A DNA stretch of 24,790 nucleotides from a virus. Below, in pieces: positions 1 to 5,678 of the stretch; position 1 is the first letter of the stretch, and each line of letters begins with the position of its first letter. The stretch lies in IMG/VR virus record IMGVR_UViG_3300031603_000257, positions 1 through 24,790 of that record; one strand, 5' to 3'. The notes beneath the pieces are model-generated. The model was not told where the DNA came from and did not search any database. It worked only from the letters and a program-made list of their open reading frames with translations. The position numbers and the translations under genes were made by a program.

Positions 1-59
1 TGTTGAATGCCTTATTTAGTGTGATTCAGGGATATAGAACATGTCCATGCCATCGACAT

Positions 60-87
60 GACACAAAAACATGTATATATTTGTGTC
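60..87. repeat. Inverted repeat, 8 bp stem
   Basis: GACACAAA at 60-67 is the exact reverse complement of TTTGTGTC at 80-87, with a 12-base AT-rich loop. The same word family returns nearby as TTTGTGTC around 155-162 and ACACAAA around 214-220. Confidence 0.6.
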
Positions 88-267
88 AGAAATCGACACG
101 TTTCATAGGTAGATAGTGGGGATTCATCCTGACTTGGAGCTCATGAAACATAAGTTTGTGTCTCATATATCGGTCATTATGAGCCACAACGGGATTAGTG
201 CGTCATATACCATACACAAACTAAAGGACATTCTATAGGACAATTCGTTCCTTACGCGACATTTATC

Positions 268-282
268 GCGACATCGTGTCGC
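268..282. repeat. Inverted repeat GCGACA-TCG-TGTCGC
   Basis: A perfect 6 bp stem (268-273 with 277-282) closes a 3-base loop. CGCGACAT also occurs just upstream, and related CGACACG words continue to 360. Confidence 0.55.
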
Positions 283-318
283 TAAAGGACGTATATCGGT
301 ACACGTCTCGGGGTCATG

Positions 319-362
319 TCGCCCAGGACGACACGTAAATTCGCCTAGGACGACACGTAAAT
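319..362. repeat. Tandem 22-bp direct repeat
   Basis: Two adjacent 22-base units (319-340 and 341-362) differ at a single position (C or T at the sixth base). Each contains the core GGACGACACGTAAAT. They are directly abutting, like a two-copy iteron or a recent tandem duplication. Confidence 0.75.
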
Positions 363-374
363 CACATGATCATG

Positions 375-462
375 GGGAATATATTTTACCGTAACGACAG
401 TAAATTGGAGATAAAGGGAATATATTTTACACTAACTGGGAGATGAGGGAAGATATTTTACC
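375..462. repeat. Three copies of GGGAATATATTTTAC-like repeat
   Basis: The copies start at 375, 416 and 447 (third copy GGGAAGATATTTTACC). Copies one and three are followed by an inverted GTAAAT, so TTTTAC...GTAAA(T) could form hairpins. Spacing is irregular (41 and 31 bases). Confidence 0.65.
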
Positions 463-583
463 TTAAGAGCGGTAAATCCTCATGCACAGTCTTTGTGCAC
501 TAATCTATATAATACACAATACTTATCATTAAATGTGCACAGGATCGCGTTAGACTCGATCTTATGCAAATTAAATAACCGAG

Positions 584-613
584 AATCGGCTCAAGAATGG
601 CTCAATCGGCTCA
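584..613. repeat. Three copies of AATCGGCTCA
   Basis: AATCGGCTCA at 584-593, AATGGCTCA at 596-604 and AATCGGCTCA at 604-613. The word was not noticed elsewhere in the tract. Confidence 0.6.
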
Positions 614-618
614 GAACC

Positions 619-700
619 TTACCACTATTGGTAACCTTCGTCTATGGATCTCGCCAGTTTGGCGAGTAATTGGCGAGATAGCTATCCGGAAACTTTCCGG
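619..700. repeat. Cluster of three hairpin-forming inverted repeats
   Basis: TTACCA/TGGTAA at 619-624 and 629-634; CTCGCCA/TGGCGAG at 650-656 and 660-666 with a further TGGCGAG at 671-677; CCGGAAA/TTTCCGG at 686-692 and 694-700. Each stem is perfect and each uses an unrelated word. Confidence 0.65.
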
Positions 701-829
701 GTATTCTAGATGGGTTTCCGGGTAATCGGGGTATTTGTACCAATAAGTAGGTATTCTATTACCAATCCTGGGAAAACTGATAATAGATTGGTAGTTTGTA
801 CCAACATACTGGCACGTCGTGGCAGGTTT

Positions 830-861
830 AGATCCGTGTGGATCTTTATACTAATAGTATA
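830..861. repeat. Two adjacent palindromes
   Basis: AGATCC-GTGT-GGATCT at 830-845 is followed at once by TATACTA-A-TAGTATA at 847-861. Both stems are perfect. Confidence 0.6.
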
Positions 862-890
862 ATAACGTTCACAATACTAAACACTAACCC

Positions 891-945
891 GGTTAATGTC
901 CGGGATGTTGGATGTTAACGGACATATAGGGGTTAATGTCCGTTA
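891..945. repeat. Direct and inverted GGTTAATGTCCG repeat
   Basis: GGTTAATGTCCG occurs at 891-902 and 931-942. Between them TAACGGACAT (916-925) is the exact inverse of ATGTCCGTTA (936-945), giving a 10 bp stem with a 10-base loop. This is the longest stem in the tract. Confidence 0.7.
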
Positions 946-1104
946 TAATGCACCTTACAGACTATATCAAAAGTATATAGGCTACTATTCATCATGACTG
1001 ACGAGATAACCTCATATCGGGATCGATATTCATCACGTATTAGGATTTAGCTTCGGTGTAACCTTCGGAGAAAACTTCGGTGAAAGATGCTAACAGTCTT
1101 CTTA

Positions 1105-1128
1105 ATGCTTATATGCTTATATGCTTAT
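1105..1128. repeat. ATGCTTAT microsatellite, three copies
   Basis: Three perfect tandem copies of the 8-base unit ATGCTTAT. The stop codon and last codons of the leftward gene ending at 1117 lie inside the repeat, so copy-number change would alter that protein's C-terminus. Confidence 0.75.
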
Positions 1129-1356
1129 ATCGTTTGACCAATGTAGCTTGTGCTCCTCATTATGGTTCAGGTGCCTACTGATCTTGCCATGTCGTTCTAA
1201 TAGCATCGCCCTCTGTAGTTCTTCCTCGGTATAGGAGATAGGAGTGACCGCCGCGTTGGGGGCGTAATGTACGTAGCTAGTACCGTCCGTAGCACTGGTC
1301 CCAGTAGACGTCCATGATACTCCAGTACTATCACTACTGCTGTTTATCCAGGTCAT
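1117..1356 (-). CDS. Hypothetical small protein, Ser/Thr-rich N-terminus
   Basis: A 79-residue protein of no recognised family. Residues 1-40 are rich in Ser, Thr and Gly and look disordered; the C-terminal half is charged and His-rich, with a probable helix around EEELQRAMLLERHGK. The ATG at 1356 overlaps the stop of the upstream gene as TGATG; a TTG one codon earlier is possible but less likely. It is the last gene of the leftward operon and its stop lies within the ATGCTTAT repeat. Unlike the four neighbours above it, it does not carry the PSxY[LM] tail. Function unknown; reality rests on tight operon packing. Confidence 0.5.
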   Translation of the reverse strand: MTWINSSSDSTGVSWTSTGTSATDGTSYVHYAPNAAVTPISYTEEELQRAMLLERHGKISRHLNHNEEHKLHWSNDISI

Positions 1357-1568
1357 CAATCCGCCAGGTAATCCGAAGGTTTGACTACGGGCTTGGCCGG
1401 TTCGCCGCCCCCTATAATCACACCTAAGGCTTTGGCTGTCTCGTGGGCATGCCGGGCAGCCATCTCTTCGACCGTCTCACGTGCGAGCTCGTGCCATGCT
1501 CCTGTTCCATTAGCAATATCTTCTAGCTTACGCGCTCTCAGGTGTTCCTCTCTACTAGGCTCTCTCAT
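1356..1568 (-). CDS. Hypothetical small protein with PSDYLAD tail
   Basis: A 70-residue, mostly helical and charged protein (residues 1-48) followed by a Gly/Pro/Val linker and the C-terminal tail KPSDYLAD. No family is recognised. GGAG seven bases before the ATG is a good ribosome site, and the start directly follows the TAA of the upstream gene. The tail matches those of three other unrelated proteins in this operon, while the bodies do not match, which suggests a short linear motif added to different proteins. The last codon's bases overlap the start of the downstream gene. Probably an early or accessory protein. Confidence 0.65.
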   Translation of the reverse strand: MREPSREEHLRARKLEDIANGTGAWHELARETVEEMAARHAHETAKALGVIIGGGEPAKPVVKPSDYLAD

Positions 1569-1820
1569 TTAATTCTCCACTAAGTAGCTGGAAGGTCGGT
1601 CGTGCTTCGGCTCTACGTTGTAGATCCTGACCTTACCAGAATGTATGATTTCACTATTACCGTGATATCCATTTTTAAAACGTATCTCCCCGTTCGTACT
1701 GTCCACTTCCATGTAAGTCCACTTGGACAGACAGGGAACAGGTTCCTCGTTAAGGTAGATGTCGTACTGATCTAGCTTACGTCGCCAGCCTGGTTCGTTC
1801 TTGTCAATTACTAGTTTCAT
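1569..1820 (-). CDS. Hypothetical small protein with PSSYLVEN tail
   Basis: An 83-residue protein with beta-rich character (alternating hydrophobic and polar stretches, several Tyr and Trp) and the C-terminal tail RPSSYLVEN. It has no motif I recognise. Its ATG overlaps the stop of the upstream gene as ATGA, so the two are probably translationally coupled. The tail aligns with those of the genes at 1356, 1817 and 2129. Its serine codons (TCC AGC) differ from those used at the same positions in the neighbouring tails, so the likeness is not simply a copied piece of DNA. Confidence 0.65.
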   Translation of the reverse strand: MKLVIDKNEPGWRRKLDQYDIYLNEEPVPCLSKWTYMEVDSTNGEIRFKNGYHGNSEIIHSGKVRIYNVEPKHDRPSSYLVEN

Positions 1821-2077
1821 TCGTCCAAGTAGGCGCTGGGTCTAGGTCTAGGTCTAGGCGTAAGCTCGCTTAACTGGGCACTTCCTCTGACTGATTTAAT
1901 GTCCCTAAAGGTGACGTGTATCATCTCGAATGGTCCTATAGTCCGAGCAGTCACACCCGTAACTCTCAGTGGCTCCACGTACTGCTTATGTAAAGAACTA
2001 CCGGGAGGGAAGTACACCATATCACCAATGTCCGGTGGATCTTCGAACACGTATATATCTTCAGAAATTCTATTCAT
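1817..2077 (-). CDS. Hypothetical small protein with (RP)n-PSAYLDE tail
   Basis: An 86-residue protein. The body (residues 1-70) is beta-rich, with DIGDMVYFPPGSS and LRVTGVTARTIGPFEMIHVTF resembling a small barrel or KOW/SH3-like fold, though this is only a visual impression. An Arg-Pro repeat encoded by a TCTAGG hexamer repeat (1841-1858) leads to the tail RPSAYLDE. AAGGA six bases before the ATG is a good ribosome site. There is a short gap of about 50 bases to the upstream gene. Function unknown. Confidence 0.65.
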   Translation of the reverse strand: MNRISEDIYVFEDPPDIGDMVYFPPGSSLHKQYVEPLRVTGVTARTIGPFEMIHVTFRDIKSVRGSAQLSELTPRPRPRPSAYLDE

Positions 2078-2128
2078 TACTGTTCCTTACGTCACAGCTG
2101 GTGAGTAGCCTCTTATACCTATAGTATA

Positions 2129-2338
2129 TCACTGTGCGGAATCTTCCATGTAGCTAGAAGGCTTAGCCCTCTCCAGAGGTACCCTGGCCATCTGGTATTT
2201 GATCTGATGTTCGTCACATCTGTCGTTGTCACATGATATCACCAAATCCGAAGGGAGCGTACCCACGAACTTATGTACATACATAGCATGCCCGCATTTA
2301 CTGCAGGCTACGGTGGCTAGTAGTGCGTATTCCATCAT
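2129..2338 (-). CDS. Small zinc-ribbon protein with PSSYMED tail
   Basis: A 69-residue protein with cysteines 12, 15, 36 and 41 in a CxxC...CxxxxC arrangement, typical of a small zinc ribbon. It is a paralogue of the gene upstream: both share C-N/D-x-x-x-C-x-E-H-x-I-K-Y. This copy continues past the common end with ERAKPSSYMEDSAQ, which contains the tail motif; the paralogue stops before it. The start overlaps the upstream stop (TGATG); two consecutive ATG codons are possible starts. Binding of nucleic acid or protein is plausible for such ribbons but cannot be shown here. Confidence 0.7.
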   Translation of the reverse strand: MMEYALLATVACSKCGHAMYVHKFVGTLPSDLVISCDNDRCDEHQIKYQMARVPLERAKPSSYMEDSAQ

Positions 2339-2520
2339 ACCTTCCTCAGTCTAGTCCTCGGTAGGTGATACTTAATATTATGCTCTTTACATTTAGAGTT
2401 GTTACACCACATCACCACTTCTTCCGGGTCTCTGATCTTCTTAGTATCCAATAAAGGAGTCCGTGCCATATCGGAATAGCACACGGAACACTTATTATCT
2501 AATTGATACGAATAGCGCAT
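2335..2520 (-). CDS. Small zinc-ribbon protein, tailless paralogue
   Basis: A 61-residue protein with cysteines 11, 14, 39 and 44 forming a zinc-ribbon pattern, ending in the basic run RTRLRKV. It is clearly related to the next gene downstream (2129-2338) over the whole ribbon, but lacks the PSxY[LM] tail. A TGCCATAAC motif lies 31 bases upstream of its ATG on the same strand, and AGGAG precedes the start, so this gene may begin its own transcript within the leftward operon. Confidence 0.7.
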   Translation of the reverse strand: MRYSYQLDNKCSVCYSDMARTPLLDTKKIRDPEEVVMWCNNSKCKEHNIKYHLPRTRLRKV

Positions 2521-2551
2521 TATACTTAAACTCCTATATGTTCTAATACTA

Positions 2552-2560
2552 GTTATGGCA
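2552..2560 (-). promoter_or_regulatory. TGCCATAAC motif (leftward)
   Basis: TGCCATAACTA read on the minus strand, 31 bases before the ATG of the gene ending at 2520. It resembles an extended -10 element (TGn followed by a CATAAC hexamer). Same word as at 2980, 3621, 7981 and 23708. Confidence 0.5.
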
Positions 2561-2577
2561 CACAGCGAAGCGTTCTA

Positions 2578-2904
2578 TTAGAACTTGTCTACGTTACTGC
2601 CGTTGTCATTTAGCAAGTATCCGCCAAGGTCGGCAGCCACTACTAACGGAGTGCCGTTACGTCTGCAAAAAGCAAATGCTATTCCGGTTGTCTTGGAGGA
2701 TCCCCATGGATCGTGACTTAATACATCCATCACGTCGTGACAATGTGTCTTGGCGAAGGTGTCAAACTCTTCCTTGGTCAGTACCTCGTAGAATATCTCA
2801 GGCGTCTCGATGCCGTCCACGTATCTCCAATGGGTTTGGTACGAGTCATACTTTTGGCTTGTTACTTTGGATTCGATTCGGGTAGTGCGTACTTTTAGTA
2901 TCAT
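2578..2904 (-). CDS. Hypothetical protein, first gene of leftward operon
   Basis: A 108-residue protein of mixed alpha/beta character with no recognised family. Residues 40-70 are helical and acidic; the C-terminal third (residues 75-98) is hydrophobic and beta-like. AGAGGT lies seven bases before the ATG, a strong ribosome site. A TGCCATAAC motif lies 75 bases upstream on the same strand, so this is likely the first gene of the leftward transcript. It contains GGYLLND near its end, a faint echo of the tail motif, but it lacks the PS pair and I do not count it. Confidence 0.65.
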   Translation of the reverse strand: MILKVRTTRIESKVTSQKYDSYQTHWRYVDGIETPEIFYEVLTKEEFDTFAKTHCHDVMDVLSHDPWGSSKTTGIAFAFCRRNGTPLVVAADLGGYLLNDNGSNVDKF

Positions 2905-2979
2905 GTTAATACCTCTTTGTTTAGTTATCTATCTACTTATCTGTCTGCGTGCTCCGCTGCGGGCACATATCTGATAATA

Positions 2980-2988
2980 GTTATGGCA
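2980..2988 (-). promoter_or_regulatory. TGCCATAAC motif (leftward)
   Basis: TGCCATAACTA on the minus strand, 75 bases before the ATG of the first leftward gene at 2904. Both leftward copies continue as CTA, while the rightward copies continue as CAT. Confidence 0.5.
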
Positions 2989-3620
2989 AGCAATTTAGGT
3001 TGCATTTAGCATTTGCAATCTATATAGGTTGCATGAGGAGAATCCGAGAATAGTCGTTTTTAAATAGGTTGATTTAGATTTGAGAGAAAGGGGAATATAG
3101 AAAAGGTATAATATGGGGAGAAAATGAACCTATATAAAAGGTAGCCTTTAATATGGAGAAGAATAGTAGTAAGAAATAGTGTACAAGATATCTTACAGAT
3201 AGATGATCGGAACGGTTACCGTCTGGATACACCAGGACCTTAAAAACCGCACAAACCATTACAACCTCTGAAGTAGTATTGGAGGTGTTATGTAGTGTAC
3301 GGTTACAGTAGGATGGACTTAGTGGATCCTCTGCGAGGGCGAATGGATGGCAAGAACCGCTGGCTTCTCTGCGACTGGCGATTAATAATTAATAATATAA
3401 CAGAGCTTCTCTCTTAACTTACCAAACAAGACTATCATCAACTGCGATCGTGACTGCGCACTACGGCGTCCTTAATCTCCTTCGTGCTTGCCTTGATATT
3501 TGCCCACATGTAAAATAGCATCTGACTTTCCACTACGTCCAGTCAGGCGTTTAAGGGTATGTCAGAGAGATATTCTGAGAGAGTTTTTGCGAAAAGCGTT
3601 ACAAGCGAGTGCTGGAACGG

Positions 3621-3629
3621 TGCCATAAC
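3621..3629 (+). promoter_or_regulatory. TGCCATAAC motif (rightward)
   Basis: TGCCATAACAT lies 30 bases before the ATG of the first rightward gene at 3660, with TAGGAGATGA as the following ribosome site. No clear -35 hexamer is seen. Confidence 0.5.
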
Positions 3630-3659
3630 ATTATCTGCCAAAATAGAGGTAGGAGATGA

Positions 3660-4148
3660 ATGTTTTATAGAAAAGCCCGGCGAATCAAAGAACTTGAATC
3701 CCAACTAGAAAAGCTGAACGAATCACACGGTACTCTCACTGAACGCCATGAAGAGGGAGAGGAAGCATTAGCTGACCTTTCTGACAATCATGCATTAATG
3801 GGAGCGGAGTATACCACCTTGATAGGAGAGCACGGTAAAGCACTCAACAGGTTGGAGAATCTGAAAGATATACACAAGATGGACCTATCCAACATCTCAG
3901 CCATGGCGTCTGAGATCATAGCCTACAGTAGGCAGATTGGATATAAGTCTATAGTAACACATGCGACTACGACATTACCAATGGTAGTACGAGCATTTAG
4001 CCTACACCCGGGGAACGGTACGATAATGGCCAAGTGCGAAGTGTACAAGGTAGACGAGGAAGGTATAAAGAATAAATTCATCACTATACCTGCTGACGAG
4101 CTCTCTAAGATAGCCGATTTACCTGGCGGTAAGATAGCCCAGGATTAG
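3660..4148 (+). CDS. Hypothetical coiled-coil protein
   Basis: A 162-residue protein. Residues 5-75 are a long charged helix with heptad-like spacing (RIKELESQLEKLNESHG, then ERHEEGEEALADLSDNHALMG), so it probably oligomerises as a coiled coil. Residues 95-155 look like a small alpha/beta domain. No catalytic motif or family is recognised. It is the first gene of the rightward transcript, with a strong GGAG ribosome site and a TGCCATAAC motif 30 bases upstream. Its role is unknown. Confidence 0.75.
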   Translation: MFYRKARRIKELESQLEKLNESHGTLTERHEEGEEALADLSDNHALMGAEYTTLIGEHGKALNRLENLKDIHKMDLSNISAMASEIIAYSRQIGYKSIVTHATTTLPMVVRAFSLHPGNGTIMAKCEVYKVDEEGIKNKFITIPADELSKIADLPGGKIAQD

Positions 4149-4153
4149 AGAGT

Positions 4154-4414
4154 ATGACGTCTAGCCCGAAGACCCAGTTCCAGTTTAGATGTTTCCCGGA
4201 GGGGAAGCCAGATATAGGTAGACGATTGTTAGTATTTAGACAGGGGATAGACACCTACGGTAAACACTGGCAAACATGGGACATAGCATTCTACGGTAAG
4301 TTAGACGCAGACCGGCGACGCCGAGACTTCGGCCCGTGGCTAGGTCACAATAGGAAGACCAAATTAGTTACAGACGTCCTAGAGGGAATAACCAATTGGA
4401 CATACTTAGATTAA
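4154..4414 (+). CDS. Hypothetical basic protein
   Basis: An 86-residue basic protein rich in Arg, Lys, Trp and Phe (YGKHWQTWDIAFYGKL and the run DADRRRRDFGPWLG). No family is recognised. The composition would suit nucleic-acid binding, but there is no motif to prove it. It begins five bases after the upstream stop; AGAGAG before the ATG is a weak ribosome site. It ends in NWTYLD, which I do not count as the leftward-operon tail because the PS pair is absent. Confidence 0.65.
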   Translation: MTSSPKTQFQFRCFPEGKPDIGRRLLVFRQGIDTYGKHWQTWDIAFYGKLDADRRRRDFGPWLGHNRKTKLVTDVLEGITNWTYLD

Positions 4415-4433
4415 ATAGAAAGGACCATTAACA

Positions 4434-4931
4434 ATGGCACGAGAAAGTAAGAAAGATAAGAAAGCACGCTTAGCACTAGAAGAAAAGGAAGCTCTTGCAC
4501 TCAAGAACGAAGAGACCCTGCCGGAACCTACAGAGATCAACTCTGAAGGGGCTAACGACACGATTACGACCGACGCAGATCTTGATGCAGAAATCACCAC
4601 AGACACGGTTGTCATCGTGGAAGAGATTCCCGAAGAAAAGCCTGAGGAGAAGACTGAGGCCGAAAAGCCAACCAAAGCATCCGAACCGGCTCCAGGACCA
4701 GAAGATAAGCTCGAGCTGCGTAGTAGAAAGACGATTAAGTACACATTCGTTCCCAGGGGTACAGCACCCAATGGTTTCAAACAAATGGCCCAGCTTCTAT
4801 TCGACGTCATCGGAATAGAACTCTATGCCTATGACGATGAAGAAGGTGCCAAACGAGTAGCGAAGTTTGAAGCATGGAATGCAAAGAACAGCCGCTATGG
4901 TAAGCTCGTTAAGGACTCAGAGGTCAAATAA
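4434..4931 (+). CDS. Hypothetical protein with long acidic/charged disordered N-terminus
   Basis: A 165-residue protein. Residues 1-95 are low-complexity and disordered: a Lys-rich start (ARESKKDKKARLALEEKEAL), then Glu/Thr/Pro-rich sequence with repeated EEKPEEK-type units. Residues 98-160 look folded (TIKYTFVPRGTAPNGFKQMAQLLFD, then an acidic helix). AAAGGA about ten bases before the ATG is the ribosome site. Its TAA shares one base with the ATG of the next gene. No family is recognised. Confidence 0.7.
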   Translation: MARESKKDKKARLALEEKEALALKNEETLPEPTEINSEGANDTITTDADLDAEITTDTVVIVEEIPEEKPEEKTEAEKPTKASEPAPGPEDKLELRSRKTIKYTFVPRGTAPNGFKQMAQLLFDVIGIELYAYDDEEGAKRVAKFEAWNAKNSRYGKLVKDSEVK

Positions 4932-5284
4932 TGTTCGTCGTAACCGCCAAGAACGCAACGGAAGTCTACAAGTTATTCACTGGTAGGGACCTGACGTTCA
5001 TGGAGCTCTGGAAGTTAATGTACTTCAGGGAGTTTCCACAGAGCGGTAGGCACTGGGTAAGTCCGCCTAGGGGCGACGACATGCCTACGTGGTTCTTCGA
5101 ACACCTAGAAGATGCATGCTACGCAGCACAGCCAGGTGATGAAACCCCGGTAGTTAAGATACCTGCGGCATTACCTTCCACGGACGACAGGTTCGATGTT
5201 GTTGAATCATTGGCTGTCGCCAACCTCCAGGATGAAGATGCTGATTTCGCAAAAGCACTTCGTAAGATAGGTTCGCCAGGATAA
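4931..5284 (+). CDS. Hypothetical protein
   Basis: A 117-residue protein with an aromatic-rich N-terminal half (residues 15-65, including ELWKLMYFREFPQSGRHW) and an acidic C-terminal helix (residues 88-112). No motif or family is recognised. It starts on the last base of the preceding stop codon, so translation is probably coupled. It is followed by a 139-base gap that holds the GC-rich structured element. Confidence 0.65.
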   Translation: MFVVTAKNATEVYKLFTGRDLTFMELWKLMYFREFPQSGRHWVSPPRGDDMPTWFFEHLEDACYAAQPGDETPVVKIPAALPSTDDRFDVVESLAVANLQDEDADFAKALRKIGSPG

Positions 5285-5370
5285 GGGTAGACCCCGGTCT
5301 AGGGTGGATCTCGCGGGTGCGACACCCCTCAACGGTGAGGAGTTCGAGCCTCCAGCCTCCCTAGACGGCC
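5285..5370 (+). ncRNA. GC-rich structured element, tRNA-like but not a canonical tRNA
   Basis: Between two genes, 5291-5370 is about 67% G+C by my count, well above its surroundings. GTCTAGGG (5297-5304) pairs perfectly with CCCTAGAC (5359-5366) and closes a 70-base unit. Inside are GGGTG-CGA-CACCC (5315-5327) and a T-arm-like hairpin GGAG-TTCGAGC-CTCC (5339-5353). A shrunken cloverleaf can be drawn with a CCTCAAC loop, but it lacks a variable loop, has no U33 and has acceptor mismatches. It may be a degraded tRNA, a tRNA-like RNA, or a processing or control element. The strand is assumed from the T-arm-like motif. Confidence 0.4.
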
Positions 5371-5379
5371 AAGATAGGC

Positions 5380-5388
5380 TGACATAAC
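5380..5388 (+). promoter_or_regulatory. TGACATAAC, variant of the TGCCATAAC motif
   Basis: TGACATAACAT lies 35 bases before the ATG at 5424, the same distance as the exact motif copies at 3621 and 23708. The identical variant also occurs inside a gene at about 9483, so this site is less certain than the exact copies. Confidence 0.3.
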
Positions 5389-5423
5389 ATCCAGTAGATG
5401 AAACAATACAGGGGACATGTATA

Positions 5424-5678
5424 ATGCTTAACTTATTTAAACTACTAATCATGTTGATTACCTTCACAATAGGATCTATTATTAACGGATTCTATCGGCT
5501 AGGACAGATACTGACATATGGAGTTTATATACTTCCAATGAATGCTGCAATGGCAGCGGGCCTATTGGCGATATCAATCCCGATGGGATTATCAATACTA
5601 TTAGTATGGGCATGGTACTTCGGAGCATTTAACTTCAAGTCTAAAGTACTAGGTATGCCGATGCAGGAGATGAATTAA
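5424..5678 (+). CDS. Small membrane protein, two transmembrane segments
   Basis: An 84-residue protein with two or three hydrophobic stretches: about residues 4-22 (FKLLIMLITFTIGSIING) and 40-68 (AAMAAGLLAISIPMGLSI and on to the WAWYFGAF end), so it very likely sits in the membrane. The C-terminal tail is short and polar. Small membrane proteins in phages may be holins, superinfection-exclusion or host-takeover proteins; there is no lysin next to it, so a holin call is not justified. GGGG about nine bases before the ATG may serve as ribosome site. Its stop overlaps the start of the nuclease gene. Confidence 0.75.
   Translation: MLNLFKLLIMLITFTIGSIINGFYRLGQILTYGVYILPMNAAMAAGLLAISIPMGLSILLVWAWYFGAFNFKSKVLGMPMQEMN

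Larger units (their letters stand above)
1..1116. repeat. Non-coding tract of serial micro-repeats and hairpins
   Basis: No credible gene is seen in this 1.1 kb. The tract is a chain of blocks of about 20-70 bases. Within a block one short word recurs two to four times, directly or inverted, and the next block uses a different word. Words seen in order include GACACAAA/TTTGTGTC, CTAAAGGAC, CGACACGTAAAT, GGGAATATATTTTAC, GTGCAC, AATCGGCTCA, TGGCGAG, TTTCCGGG, TTGTACCAA, AGATCC/GGATCT, GGTTAATGTCCG, CTTCGG and ATGCTTAT. At least six perfect inverted repeats of 7-10 bp with loops of 20 bases or fewer are present. The tract lies downstream of the leftward operon. It could be an origin, a structured RNA, a recombination region, or a product of local template switching. 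Function unknown. Confidence 0.7.
2905..3659. other. Divergent non-coding region, possible control or origin region
   Basis: No convincing gene lies here. The region separates the leftward and rightward transcripts and carries outward-facing TGCCATAAC motifs near each edge. Near the left edge TAGGTTGCAT occurs twice (about 2996 and 3027) with TTTGCAATCT between them. In the middle, related words CTCTGCGAGGGCGA (about 3329-3342) and CTCTGCGACTGGCGA (about 3367-3381) precede an AT-rich run (ATTAATAATTAATAATAT), and CTGCGA recurs at 3442 with CTGCGC at about 3454. Repeats flanking an AT-rich run resemble a replication origin, but this is only a suggestion. Confidence 0.5.

Noticed and set aside
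319-462. A CRISPR array
   Set aside because: The repeats abut or are irregularly spaced, have no uniform spacers and differ between blocks.
1051-1078. Three CTTCGG words as stable UUCG-loop hairpins or a terminator for the leftward operon
   Set aside because: Flanking bases do not extend the stems beyond one or two pairs, and no T-run follows on the minus strand.
1899-2108. A 69-codon plus-strand ORF in the leftward operon
   Set aside because: Antisense to the well-supported gene at 1817-2077 and facing against the operon.
3080-3112. A sigma70-like promoter (TTGAGA ... TATAAT) on the plus strand
   Set aside because: The spacer is about 21 bases, too long, and no gene follows within several hundred bases.
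3074-3259. A 61-codon minus-strand ORF with a possible AGAGGT ribosome site
   Set aside because: The product is unusually Phe/Leu/Ser-rich, has no recognisable features and lies in the divergent control region. It may be real, but the support is too thin.
4397-4414. NWTYLD end of the protein at 4154 as another copy of the tail motif
   Set aside because: Only Y-L-acidic is shared; the basic-Pro-Ser part is absent, and such a short match is expected by chance.
4406-4810. A 134-codon minus-strand ORF
   Set aside because: It is a Ser-rich shadow antisense to the charged protein at 4434-4931, whose start, ribosome site and coupling are better.
5285-5370. A true tRNA, possibly with UCA anticodon
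   Set aside because: No canonical cloverleaf: the variable loop is missing, U33 is absent and the acceptor stem has mismatches in any frame that keeps the T-arm. Genes here end in TGA as normal, so UGA decoding is not supported.
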